From positions 1,488,001 to 1,552,000 of the forward strand of contig NZ_OU015584.1 of the NCBI RefSeq assembly GCF_907165195.1: a DNA stretch of 64,000 nt, written 5' to 3'. The position numbers were made by a program, and so were the translations under genes. Below, piece by piece: positions 17,502-25,626 of this stretch (positions within the stretch are counted from its first letter, which is position 1; the number at the start of each line of letters is the position of its first letter). This stretch comes from Parvicella tangerina (lineage in GTDB: Bacteria > Bacteroidota > Bacteroidia > Flavobacteriales_D > Parvicellaceae). The notes under the pieces are model-generated. The model was not told the DNA's origin. It saw only the letters and a list, made by a program, of their open reading frames with translations, and ran no database searches.

Positions 17502-18724
17502 TGACCTATCAAGAGGTAATTGATTATTTATTTCACCAATTTCCTCAATATCAGAAAATAGGAGGTAAGGCGTTTAAACCTGGGCTAGATAATGTCCGTA
17601 AATTATGCAGTTACTTAGAAGATCCTCAGAATGAACTGAAGTTCATTCATGTGGCAGGCACCAACGGTAAAGGCTCTGTTTGTAGCATGTTGGCTTCCAT
17701 TTTCAAAGAGGCAGGGTATAAAGTTGGTCTGTTTACCTCTCCCCATTTAGTTGATTTTTCAGAGCGCATTCGTATTAATGGCGAAGCTATCTCGCAATAT
17801 GAGATCATCCAATTTGTAGAAAAGCACAAAGCACATTTTGATCAAAGCGGTGCTTCTTTTTTTGAGTGGTCGTTAGCATTGGCTTTGCACCATTTTAAGG
17901 AAGGTAAGGTAGATGTTGTTGTGCTAGAAACAGGATTAGGGGGACGATTAGACGCTACGAATATCGTTACTCCTATTTTGTCAGTGATTACCAGTATAGG
18001 AATTGATCATACTCAATATCTTGGAAACACACTTCGTGAAATTGCTCACGAAAAGGCAGGAATTATCAAAGAAAAAACACCTGTAGTAACAACCATTACT
18101 AACCCTGTAGAGGCAGTAGAGGTCGTCAATAAAAAAGCTGATGAACAGCAGGCACCCATCCATTTGGCACCAGCAGATGATCATTACACATGCGATTTGT
18201 TAGGTGCATACCAACGGGTGAATAAAGGTGTCGTATTAAAGTCTTTAGAGGTGTTGATTCAATCTGGGGTTTCGGTTAAAGAGGAATGTATCGTCAATGG
18301 CCTAAAGAAGGTTGCTAAGAATGCCGGCTTAAGGGGGCGTTGGGAGATATTAAAAGATAGCCCCAAAGTGATCGCAGATATTGGTCACAATTATGATGGG
18401 GTCAAAGAACTCATGACCCAACTGAGACTAGAGAAATGTAAACAACTCCGTATTGTTTGGGGAATGGTAGCCGATAAAGAGATCGATAGAATTGTGGAGT
18501 TGCTTCCTATTGATGCTAAGTACTACCTTTCCTCTCCGCAAATTCAAAGAGCGTTGAAGCAGGAAGAACTATGCCCTCACTTTCAAGGTATATTTGATTA
18601 TGAATATTTTCCGACCATACTACAGGCTTATGAAAATGCACTAAAGGATTCAGGATCAGATGATTTAATTTTCGTAGGAGGAAGTACATTTGTAGTTGCC
18701 GAAATTATTTCTGATTTTTTTTAG
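17501..18724 (+). CDS. folC: Bifunctional folylpolyglutamate synthase/dihydrofolate synthase
   Basis: 407 residues. Mur-ligase fold with the ATP-binding loop VAGTNGKGSVCSMLASI near residues 50-66, FTSPHLVDFSERIRING, ETGLGGRLDATNIV and IGIDHTQYLG. It adds glutamate to dihydropteroate/folates in the cytoplasm. It is coupled to tonB by a one-base stop/start overlap, a position that reflects transcription rather than function. The gene ends 70 bases before tRNA-Val. Confidence 0.96.
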   Translation: MTYQEVIDYLFHQFPQYQKIGGKAFKPGLDNVRKLCSYLEDPQNELKFIHVAGTNGKGSVCSMLASIFKEAGYKVGLFTSPHLVDFSERIRINGEAISQYEIIQFVEKHKAHFDQSGASFFEWSLALALHHFKEGKVDVVVLETGLGGRLDATNIVTPILSVITSIGIDHTQYLGNTLREIAHEKAGIIKEKTPVVTTITNPVEAVEVVNKKADEQQAPIHLAPADDHYTCDLLGAYQRVNKGVVLKSLEVLIQSGVSVKEECIVNGLKKVAKNAGLRGRWEILKDSPKVIADIGHNYDGVKELMTQLRLEKCKQLRIVWGMVADKEIDRIVELLPIDAKYYLSSPQIQRALKQEELCPHFQGIFDYEYFPTILQAYENALKDSGSDDLIFVGGSTFVVAEIISDFF

Positions 18725-18731
18725 AAAAATC

Positions 18732-18762
18732 TTTGTGTTATTCATTTAGAAACCTATATTTG
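18732..18762 (+). promoter_or_regulatory. Bacteroidota primary sigma promoter of tRNA-Val
   Basis: TTTG at 18732-18735 and TATATTTG at 18755-18762 are separated by 19 bases, an exact match to the Bacteroidota consensus TTTG-N19-TAnnTTTG. The tRNA starts 33 bases after the -7 element. Confidence 0.75.
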
Positions 18763-18794
18763 CACCCGCTTTAATCGAAAAGCAACCCTTTAAA

Positions 18795-18872
18795 GGGCGA
18801 TTAGCTCAGTTGGTTCAGAGCACCTGCCTTACAAGCAGGGGGTCGTAGGTTCGAATCCTACATCGCCCACCA
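18795..18872 (+). tRNA. tRNA-Val (anticodon TAC)
   Basis: Cloverleaf read by eye: acceptor GGGCGAT/ATCGCCC; D-arm with AGTTGGTTCA loop; anticodon stem CCTGC/GCAGG with loop CTTACAA (anticodon TAC); T-arm GTAGG-TTCGAAT-CCTAC; discriminator A and an encoded CCA. Its 3' end (18854-18872) is the left attachment copy of the genomic island, and the serine recombinase reading frame runs into it on the other strand. Confidence 0.96.
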
Positions 18873-20433
18873 TATAGGAGAAATTATCAAAATTGATGAT
18901 TTCTCCTTTTTTTTGCCCTCTTAAAACCCTTGTTATTTCTGGAATTGGAGCGAAAAGTGCGTTAATTCTAAAAGTTCGAACTCTGTCATTTTCTCGATCA
19001 TAGACGATACCGTCAGGAAACATAAGATTTTGCAGTCTCATTTTTAAATCGATTTTTGACATTCCCCACATTTTCAATGGATTAGAAAGTGTTTGAGATA
19101 TGAAATCAAGGCATTTTTCAAGGTTCGAACTCCCAACAGAGGTATTTCCTATCATTTTCTCTAAATCCTCAATCTCTCCTTTGTACTTAGCTTTATACTT
19201 TTTGAATAACTCCTCTGGAATATCACCTAAAACATACTTCTCTTCAATGGATTCGATTTTAGTTTTAGCCTCAGAGATTTGAGCTTTAAACCTTTTATTG
19301 GTTTCAAATTGCTCTTGAAATAAATCAGAGTAGATTGATTTAAGACCATCCTTAATTATATCAATCTGCCATTCTTCAATTGAGAATGACGATAACATTG
19401 TCTCAAACTGCTTGTGAAGCTTTTTTGCGCTCTTATTGTTCTTGCACCCTTTTACTCGACATTTGTAATAGTATAATCCTTTCTTTTTTACTAAATACCC
19501 AGTCATTGGAGTTCCACAATCACACTTTAGGAAACGTTTTAAAGGTAGTTCTTCATCTTCTTCCTTATGTGATACTGGATGACTCCTTTTATTGTCAATA
19601 ATATCATTTACTTGAATAAATAAGTCTTGACTAACCATAGGTTCGTGTTTTCCTTGGATAACCTCTCCAGGAATAAGTCTATTAACTATGATCCCACAGT
19701 AAAAAGGATTCTTAAACACCTTACTCAGTATTCGTTCATTGATATGTACGCCTAAAGCATTTAGTCTCCTTACTATTTCAGCATTTGTCATTTGCGTATT
19801 TGCTTTCCAATGAAATGCTTTCCGCATAAGCTTACCCTGCTCTGATAGAACTACTTTTTGATTGACAGCTTTACCTTTATTCAGATTGATGTATCCTCTT
19901 GGAATATTTCCAGGCATATACCCCTTCCTCATAACCTCCTTCATTCCAGTTACAGCTTTGTCCCTTCTTAGTTCATTGTCCATTTGACTGAAAAGAAATA
20001 GTATTTTTTGCTGAAATGATCCTGCTGGTGTAGTTGGATCAAGTTCTTGAGTAACTGCCAAGGTTACTACACCGTATTTTTTCAAAAGCTCATCTGCTAT
20101 TTGTGCTCCATTGATGCCAGAACGAGAAAAACGCTCATAAGAATAAACTACCAAATAGGTAATGTTCTTAGAGCGTTTCACAAACTGAAGCATTCTATTG
20201 AATTCTTTTCTATCGTCTGTTTTCGCAGATTCTACTTTACCGCCAAAATACCCAACAATATTTAGACCTCTTTTATTGGCAAAATTCTCACAGTACCTCT
20301 TTTGAGATTCTAAACTTGTATTGTCCTCTTGAGAACTGTGTGATACCCTTGTATAAATAACAGTGTTTACACCATCTTTTAGAGCTTTCTCATCTTGTGG
20401 TGCGAAATCTTTAAATTTATCTATTATGCTCAT
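18829..20433 (-). CDS. Large serine recombinase (site-specific integrase)
   Basis: 534 residues. N-terminal resolvase/invertase domain with the catalytic Ser in YTRVSHSSQ near residue 30, SYERFSRSG and LFLFSQMDNELRRD. A recombinase domain follows (GNIPRGYIN, LNALGVHIN, NPFYCGIIVN), then a zinc ribbon (CDCGTPMTG and CRVKGC) and a coiled coil near 385-430. This size and order define large serine integrases. The last codons, MVGDVGFEPTTPCL, are the antisense of the tRNA-Val 3' half, so the stop codon lies inside the tRNA. This shows integration at the tRNA and suggests the native C-terminus differs in the circular form. It presumably catalyses integration and excision of the island. Confidence 0.93.
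   Translation of the reverse strand: MSIIDKFKDFAPQDEKALKDGVNTVIYTRVSHSSQEDNTSLESQKRYCENFANKRGLNIVGYFGGKVESAKTDDRKEFNRMLQFVKRSKNITYLVVYSYERFSRSGINGAQIADELLKKYGVVTLAVTQELDPTTPAGSFQQKILFLFSQMDNELRRDKAVTGMKEVMRKGYMPGNIPRGYINLNKGKAVNQKVVLSEQGKLMRKAFHWKANTQMTNAEIVRRLNALGVHINERILSKVFKNPFYCGIIVNRLIPGEVIQGKHEPMVSQDLFIQVNDIIDNKRSHPVSHKEEDEELPLKRFLKCDCGTPMTGYLVKKKGLYYYKCRVKGCKNNKSAKKLHKQFETMLSSFSIEEWQIDIIKDGLKSIYSDLFQEQFETNKRFKAQISEAKTKIESIEEKYVLGDIPEELFKKYKAKYKGEIEDLEKMIGNTSVGSSNLEKCLDFISQTLSNPLKMWGMSKIDLKMRLQNLMFPDGIVYDRENDRVRTFRINALFAPIPEITRVLRGQKKGEIINFDNFSYMVGDVGFEPTTPCL
18854..18872. repeat. Left attachment site of the genomic island (tRNA 3' end)
   Basis: The 19 bases AATCCTACATCGCCCACCA recur exactly at 34274-34292. 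The repeat covers half of the T-arm, the acceptor strand and the CCA end, a classical integration target. Sequence on either side of the two copies differs, defining a crossover inside the repeat. Confidence 0.85.
18877..18914 (+). terminator. Terminator for tRNA-Val supplied by the island
   Basis: GGAGAAATTATCAA and TTGATGATTTCTCC form a 14-bp stem with one mismatch, followed by eight Ts. It lies just inside the island, within the recombinase gene on the opposite strand. Confidence 0.75.
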
Positions 20434-20514
20434 AACCTAATCATTGATACTCTCAAGATAGGTTTCAAGCTGTAAGTCTTCAAACAATGTTTACTAATTA
20501 GGTTCAAAATTAAG

Positions 20515-21492
20515 TTATAGATTTAATGATTGCAATAGATGTTCTTTTCTTCTTCTTTTCATTGTTTTGATTTTAGTTAATTTTCGTTGTTCTAAGATAC
20601 TTTTTTCTCTTCCGTAATATACATCAGCAGGAGTCAGATTATTCAACGATTCATGGTATCTATGATTGTTGTAATACTCAACGAACTCTTCTAATCTCTG
20701 AACGAGATCTTCAGGGAAAAAGTAATTTTCAAGTTTTACAACATTCTTCATAGATCTGTGATATCGCTCTATCTTTCCTTGAGTTTGCGGATGATTAGGT
20801 CTTCCTCTCACATGACTCATTCCTTTGTCTTGGATATAATCTGATAGTTCAGAACTGATATAGCAAGAGCCGTTATCACTCAAGAGTCTTGGAGCATTTT
20901 TCTTGCTTAATCCAGCCTTTTCTAAAGCATGATCTATTGATCTGGTTACATCGTCTACTTTCATGTTGGAACATAACTCCCAGTGGACAATATAACGGCT
21001 ATAATCATCTAAAACTGTGGATAGATAATACCATCCCCAACCGATAATCTTGAAGTAAGTAAAATCGGTTTGCCACATTTGATTCGGTCGGGTAGTTTTA
21101 TCCTTGAACTCGCTACTTGCCTGCATTACGATATAAGCAGGAGATGTAATTAATCCACGACTTTTTAAGATGCGATACACACTGCTTTCAGAGATAAAGT
21201 AATCTTTGTGATCTGTAATGCTGTGCGCAAGCTCTCTAGGAGATAATTCTGGCCGTTCTAAGGCGTATTCTACCACCTGATTACGGATTTTGTCAGGAAT
21301 ACGGTTCCACTGACTCTCAGCTGCTCTATTTTTAGGAGCAAGAGCTTCATAGCCTCCATCCTTGTATTTGCCATACCAGTTGTAAAACGTTCGCTTGGGT
21401 ATCTTCAACTCTTTCAGCGTACGATTTACCCCCAGATCAGAGTCTTCTACTAGTCGGATGATCTCGTATTTTTCTTCTTGACTAAAACGCAT
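20515..21492 (-). CDS. IS3-family transposase, orfB (DDE integrase domain)
   Basis: 325 residues. An N-terminal helix-turn-helix (EEKYEIIRLVEDSDLGVNRT) precedes an rve integrase core with the DDE residues in WQTDFTYFK, LLSDNGSCY and GKIERYHRS. The open frame extends upstream of its ATG to the slippery run at 21528-21534, so the active product is probably an OrfAB fusion made by -1 frameshifting. It catalyses transposition of the element. Confidence 0.93.
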   Translation of the reverse strand: MRFSQEEKYEIIRLVEDSDLGVNRTLKELKIPKRTFYNWYGKYKDGGYEALAPKNRAAESQWNRIPDKIRNQVVEYALERPELSPRELAHSITDHKDYFISESSVYRILKSRGLITSPAYIVMQASSEFKDKTTRPNQMWQTDFTYFKIIGWGWYYLSTVLDDYSRYIVHWELCSNMKVDDVTRSIDHALEKAGLSKKNAPRLLSDNGSCYISSELSDYIQDKGMSHVRGRPNHPQTQGKIERYHRSMKNVVKLENYFFPEDLVQRLEEFVEYYNNHRYHESLNNLTPADVYYGREKSILEQRKLTKIKTMKRRRKEHLLQSLNL

Positions 21493-21506
21493 ATACTTCT
21501 TGAACT

Positions 21507-21869
21507 TTATGCGTGACCACTCAAGTCTTTTTTTAACACTCGGATTCTAAGCGCCTGTTCAGCTACAAGCATTTTCAGGTTGTCAGACTCTTTACGAAGC
21601 TCATTAACCTCTGTGGTGTTTGCTTCGCGATCTGTATCCCCATTTAAACGCTTCTTTCCTGCTTCTAAGAAGTCTTTACTCCATTTGTAATATAGAGCTG
21701 GAGCAATGCCTTCTCTTCTGCATATCTCAGCAACAGATTCTTCTCCCTTGAGTCCTTCTAGAACAATACGGATCTTTTCTTCTGCATTAAACTTTCTACG
21801 TGTTTGTCTTTTGATGTCTTTAACAACTGCTTCAGCTGTCTTTTTCTTTGGTCTTCCTGGTCTTGCCAT
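21507..21869 (-). CDS. IS3-family transposase, orfA (HTH protein)
   Basis: 120 residues: a basic N-terminus with an AT-hook-like PGRPKKK, a helix-turn-helix region (AEEKIRIVLEGLKGEESVAE, ICRREGIAPALYYKW), and a leucine-zipper-like C-terminus (ELRKESDNLKMLVAEQALRI). It binds the element ends and is the N-terminal part of the OrfAB transposase. Ends 14 bases before the orfB ATG, in the other frame. Confidence 0.92.
   Translation of the reverse strand: MARPGRPKKKTAEAVVKDIKRQTRRKFNAEEKIRIVLEGLKGEESVAEICRREGIAPALYYKWSKDFLEAGKKRLNGDTDREANTTEVNELRKESDNLKMLVAEQALRIRVLKKDLSGHA
21528..21534 (-). other. A7 slippery sequence for -1 ribosomal frameshifting in the IS
   Basis: On the minus strand orfA reads TTA-AAA-AAA-GAC. 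A -1 slip gives a frame that continues through AGA CTT GAG TGG to the orfB ATG with no stop. This is the usual expression mechanism of IS3-family OrfAB. Confidence 0.75.
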
Positions 21870-21960
21870 TTTGTTTACTTTTTAAGGTTTTAATAATTCC
21901 TTGAAAGTATGCTTTCAAGTTAATAAACTATCAGTTAACTTTAACCTCTAGTGGTAAACA

Positions 21961-22278
21961 TTATGCTGAAGCTTTACAATAATGAACTAGTACAGCAAGA
22001 ACAACTATTGCAATAGTACTTTTAAAAGCAAAAAGTCTAGATACTTGCTGATACCCAAGGAAAATAAATGGCAAGTTCACTACTATTATTAGTATTGAAA
22101 GATTATAGTCGAATAATAAGTTTCCCATTAATGATACTCCCATTGCCCCACCGTCTAAAAATTCATTTGGTAGTAGAAAACCCTTCAATCCAATACTAGC
22201 CATTAATACTCCAAGGGTAATAAATAAAATATTTTTGATATGTTGATTAATGGAGATTTTAAGTCTAAATAGATTCAT
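21961..22278 (-). pseudogene. YitT-family membrane protein, truncated by the IS
   Basis: 105 residues remain, covering the first membrane segments: ITLGVLMASIGLKGFLLPN, the signature NEFLDGGAMGVSL, and IIVVNLPFIFLGYQ. The 326-residue homologue at 35545-36525 aligns with this piece and continues for some 200 residues that are missing here. The frame ends in a TAA that lies directly at the IS end. The start overlaps nhaA by 14 bases, so it was probably co-translated with the antiporter. The function of YitT proteins is unclear (putative membrane transporters). Confidence 0.8.
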
Positions 22279-23590
22279 TTTTACTTGGTTGTTTTAGGAT
22301 AATAAAACCGACTAAGCCAGATAATATTGAAGCAAATAATATCCCCGTCTTTGCTTGACTTATGTGATCCTCATTAGTTAATGCTAAACTGGCGACAAAC
22401 AAAGACATTGTAAATCCTATTCCAGCAATGAATCCAACTCCAATTATGTGACGCCAATTAATGTCTTGGGGCATTTTAGCAAGGTTCAGAATTCTGACTA
22501 ATTTAACCATTATTGTCACTCCAACGACCTTTCCAAATACAAGACCCAATATAATTCCATAGGTTATTGGAGAGAGGAGATCACTTAGAATATGGTTGTC
22601 AAATGTGACACCAGAATTGGCTAATGCGAAAAGAGGTAAAATGATAAATGCTACTATTGGGTGAAGCATATTTTCCATCCTTTGAAGAGGAGTGATCGCT
22701 GCGTCCACATGAACTTTCATTTTTTGAGCCAGATGTAACTGATCGTTTGAGACAAGTGTTGAAGAATTTCCATTAGAGTTTGGGTTAAACTTAGACAACA
22801 GTTCTTTCATCTTACTCACGAATCTGGAACTATCTATTTTAACATCCCCAGGTATTGCAAAAGCAGCCAACACACCAGATATAGTAGTGTGAATACCAGT
22901 GTTTGAAAATGATAACCAAAACCCTCCCAAACCTACAATTGAATAGAACAACAAGCTCCTAACTCCAAGGTAGTTAGCAATAAACATAATAGAAAGGAAT
23001 AACGATGCAATTCCCAAGCTATACATTGAAATTTCAGAAGTATAAAAAAATGCAATAACCAAAACCGCCCCAATATCATCGGCAATTGCTAGCACTGTAA
23101 GGAAGATTTTGAGACTTAAAGGTATTTTATTTCCTAAAAAATGTAATACTCCCAAAGCAAACGCTATATCGGTAGCCATAGGAATTCCCCATCCATTCGA
23201 GGCTTCACCACTATGGTTGAATGCTATAAAAATAAGTGCAGGAACAATCATCCCTCCTATACCAGCAGCAATTGGCATGATTGCATTCTTGGGGTTAGAA
23301 AGTTCTCCATTCATGATTTCTCTTTTAAGCTCTAATCCAATCACGAAGAAGAAGATCGCCATTAGGCCATCATTAATCCAATGAAGAAGACTTTTAGAGA
23401 CTTGGTGACTGCCAAGTTTTACTGAGAAATTATACTCCCACAATTCATTAAAGGAAAATGACCATGGAGAATTAGCGATTATTAGAGCTGCTATTACTGA
23501 TATGAATAATATTATACCACTAGCAAATGAACTATGAATTAATTTGCTTACTGGAATCACTATCAGACTGTCGATAGGTGTTTTTTTCAT
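22265..23590 (-). CDS. nhaA: Na+/H+ antiporter NhaA
   Basis: 441 residues with about 11-12 membrane segments. NhaA signatures: WINDGLMAIFFFVIGLELKR, PMATDIAFALGVLHFLG and LTVLAIADDIGAVLVIAFFY, which contains the paired Asp residues of the ion site. A hydrophilic loop near residues 255-300 is rich in Ser and Asn. It exchanges Na+ for H+ at the cytoplasmic membrane. It heads an island operon with the (now truncated) YitT gene and is divergent from the membrane sensor gene at 23844. It is a second, unrelated Na+/H+ antiporter beside the chromosomal nhaD. Confidence 0.95.
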   Translation of the reverse strand: MKKTPIDSLIVIPVSKLIHSSFASGIILFISVIAALIIANSPWSFSFNELWEYNFSVKLGSHQVSKSLLHWINDGLMAIFFFVIGLELKREIMNGELSNPKNAIMPIAAGIGGMIVPALIFIAFNHSGEASNGWGIPMATDIAFALGVLHFLGNKIPLSLKIFLTVLAIADDIGAVLVIAFFYTSEISMYSLGIASLFLSIMFIANYLGVRSLLFYSIVGLGGFWLSFSNTGIHTTISGVLAAFAIPGDVKIDSSRFVSKMKELLSKFNPNSNGNSSTLVSNDQLHLAQKMKVHVDAAITPLQRMENMLHPIVAFIILPLFALANSGVTFDNHILSDLLSPITYGIILGLVFGKVVGVTIMVKLVRILNLAKMPQDINWRHIIGVGFIAGIGFTMSLFVASLALTNEDHISQAKTGILFASILSGLVGFIILKQPSKNESI

Positions 23591-23843
23591 TCTGCGAAGT
23601 TATTTTGAACAGAAGTCATTTAAACAACTATTTTTAAATCACACCATACAATTCACTTAAGAACCAACAAATAATAGAGGCAAGAAAAACTCGATTGCGC
23701 TTTTTTCGCAGTGCACATCTATGATAAAATAGAAATGTTAATATATGTTAAAATTATGGGTTTTAAAAAATACAATATGCTTTACTTGAATCCCAAAGAG
23801 GGGCTTAATAGTAATATTACTTAGAATATAAAATGGAATAAGT

Positions 23844-24452
23844 ATGCCTAAAAGAATCAAATTAATAACAGCTACATTATTGATGTTTACCTTAATTCTC
23901 GCAACGAATTTAATCGATCAGGGAAACTTTCAACAGATCAGTAACTCGACTGCTCAAATTCACAATGATAGAGTAATTGCGTTAGAAATCATCTATAATC
24001 TGAGAGAGGAAATCTATAAAAAAGAAATTGCGCTAAATTCTGACTCATCAAATCTAGATCAATCTGAAGCAAATAGTACGATTTCGAATTATCTACAACT
24101 ATACGAAGCTACTTACATGAAGGAAGAAGAACTAAAATTATTTGATGGTCTTAAAGCGAATATTAAGCAACTTGAGATACTAGAATCTGAATTGGATATC
24201 CAACAGAATGAAGAGGAGTGGGTAGGTAGTATTACTCAAGACGTAAAGAAAGAACTATCCCTGATAAAATCTAACTTAGACCAGTTGATTTTCACTCAAA
24301 CAAATGAGAGTAGAAAAAAGGTGTATGAAACAGAATATTTCGTAAACATATCTGAGCTGTTCACCAATATAGAAATCATCGTGTTAATTGTACTGAGTCT
24401 CATAATTATTATTGCAGTTTTTCTTCCTAACAGTAAGAGTTCTTCAAATTAA
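23844..24452 (+). CDS. Membrane protein with four-helix-bundle sensor-like domain
   Basis: 202 residues. The pattern is a membrane helix (about 8-24), roughly 150 residues of amphipathic helices (NDRVIALEIIYNLREEIYKK, ESELDIQQNEEE) and a second membrane helix (about 178-196, IIVLIVLSLIIIIAVF), ending almost at once in the cytoplasm. This is the periplasmic 4HB ligand-binding module of chemoreceptors and kinases without HAMP or signalling output. It lies 63 bases upstream of a soluble histidine kinase and is probably its detached sensor. Such modules next to Na+/H+ antiporters and nitrogen genes hint at ionic or metabolite sensing, but no ligand can be named. Confidence 0.65.
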   Translation: MPKRIKLITATLLMFTLILATNLIDQGNFQQISNSTAQIHNDRVIALEIIYNLREEIYKKEIALNSDSSNLDQSEANSTISNYLQLYEATYMKEEELKLFDGLKANIKQLEILESELDIQQNEEEWVGSITQDVKKELSLIKSNLDQLIFTQTNESRKKVYETEYFVNISELFTNIEIIVLIVLSLIIIIAVFLPNSKSSSN

Positions 24453-24466
24453 CTTTAATTTAGAGG

Positions 24467-24483
24467 ATGTCTAATTGAGACAT
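24467..24483. promoter_or_regulatory. Inverted repeat between the sensor and kinase genes
   Basis: ATGTCT-AATTG-AGACAT is a perfect 6-bp inverted repeat with a 5-base loop, 33 bases before the kinase start. It could be an operator or a weak attenuator; there is no T run. Confidence 0.3.
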
Positions 24484-24515
24484 TATTTATTAAGTTAAAT
24501 GTAGTTTTAATCAAT

Positions 24516-25622
24516 ATGGAGAATTATACTGAATTCGAGTACAATTTACTTTCCCACAAATTATCAGAAAGAGTCAAGGAGTTAGAATGTTTGTATAGTA
24601 TATCAAGAATCGCAAGACACCATAAAAGTGATCTTGAAAAATGCCTGAATGAGATTATTGTAGAAATACCCAAAGGATGGCAATTTCCTGATAAGGTCTC
24701 TGCTTTTTTGAGCTATGGAGAGACCAGCATTGGAACTAAACCGAATGGTGAGAAATTTCAGACCACCTCGTTTCAGCTAACAAATGGAAATAAGGCAGAG
24801 TTAGTTGTTTATTACAAAACCAAAGATGTTGGTTATATTGAACAACCCTTTTTGTATGAAGAACAGTTTCTATTAAACCAAATTGGTTATGAAATTCAAA
24901 GTTTAATTGAAATTGAGATTAAGAATCAGAATGAAAGACTTATACAGCAAAGATTACGGAAGGAAGATAAATTGAATCTTTTAAGTGAAATAACAGCTGG
25001 TATAGCACATGAGTTGAATACGCCACTAACTAACATTATGGGCTATGCTCAATTGTTGATTGATAGAGAAACTGATCTTCAGAAAATCGCGGACCTTGAG
25101 AAAGTTTTAAAATCTTCCAATCATGCATCGGCCATAGTTAAAAAACTTATGTACTTCTCATGTGAAATTCCATCATCGTTTAAAGATGAAGATCTTAATG
25201 TATTAGTAAAGGAGAGCGTAGATCTACTTAAAATTCAATTAAAGGAAAAGTCAATATCAGTTAGTTTTAGGATGGACGAAAAATTGCCAAAACTCAAAAT
25301 GGACTCGATTCAATTTGCTCAGGTAATTTTCAATTTGGTCTTGAATGCCATTGATGCAATGGAGGAAAATGGCAAGCTAATTTTAACAACTAGACGAGTG
25401 AACAAAGAAGTTAGATTTGTGATTACGGACAACGGTATAGGTATGACTGAGGAAGAGTTGAAATTATTATTTCAGCCATTCTATTCTAAAAAGAGAAACG
25501 CTTCAGGAACAGGTTTAGGGTTGCCTGTTAGCAGAGGTATTATTCAAGCGCATCAAGGAAGAATTGAAATAGACTCTGAAGTTGGAAAAGGAACTTCAGT
25601 AACAATCATTCTTAAAGTATAA
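24516..25622 (+). CDS. Soluble sensor histidine kinase (NtrB-like)
   Basis: 368 residues with no membrane helix. An N-terminal region of about 150 residues (LKYLYSISRIARHH-like helices, then mixed alpha/beta) could be a divergent GAF-type domain. HisKA follows with the phosphoacceptor His in ITAGIAHELNTPLTNIMGYA, and a HATPase_c domain with NLVLNAIDAMEENG, ITDNGIGMT and SGTGLGLPVSRGI. The gene is 4 bases before the sigma-54 activator and 63 bases after the 4HB membrane protein. It most likely phosphorylates the activator in response to the membrane protein. Confidence 0.9.
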   Translation: MENYTEFEYNLLSHKLSERVKELECLYSISRIARHHKSDLEKCLNEIIVEIPKGWQFPDKVSAFLSYGETSIGTKPNGEKFQTTSFQLTNGNKAELVVYYKTKDVGYIEQPFLYEEQFLLNQIGYEIQSLIEIEIKNQNERLIQQRLRKEDKLNLLSEITAGIAHELNTPLTNIMGYAQLLIDRETDLQKIADLEKVLKSSNHASAIVKKLMYFSCEIPSSFKDEDLNVLVKESVDLLKIQLKEKSISVSFRMDEKLPKLKMDSIQFAQVIFNLVLNAIDAMEENGKLILTTRRVNKEVRFVITDNGIGMTEEELKLLFQPFYSKKRNASGTGLGLPVSRGIIQAHQGRIEIDSEVGKGTSVTIILKV

Positions 25623-25626
25623 TGTA

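Larger units (their letters stand above)
20488..21960 (-). mobile_element. IS3-family insertion sequence, apparently complete (1473 bp)
   Basis: Ends begin TGTTTAC and finish GTAAACA; the terminal inverted repeats match imperfectly over about 33 bases. It contains orfA and orfB in the -1 frame relationship with an A7 slippery run between them, so the transposase looks intact. The flanking bases on the two sides do not form a 3-5 bp target duplication. The truncated YitT gene abuts the right end with no matching remainder on the left, which suggests a deletion after insertion. Confidence 0.85.
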
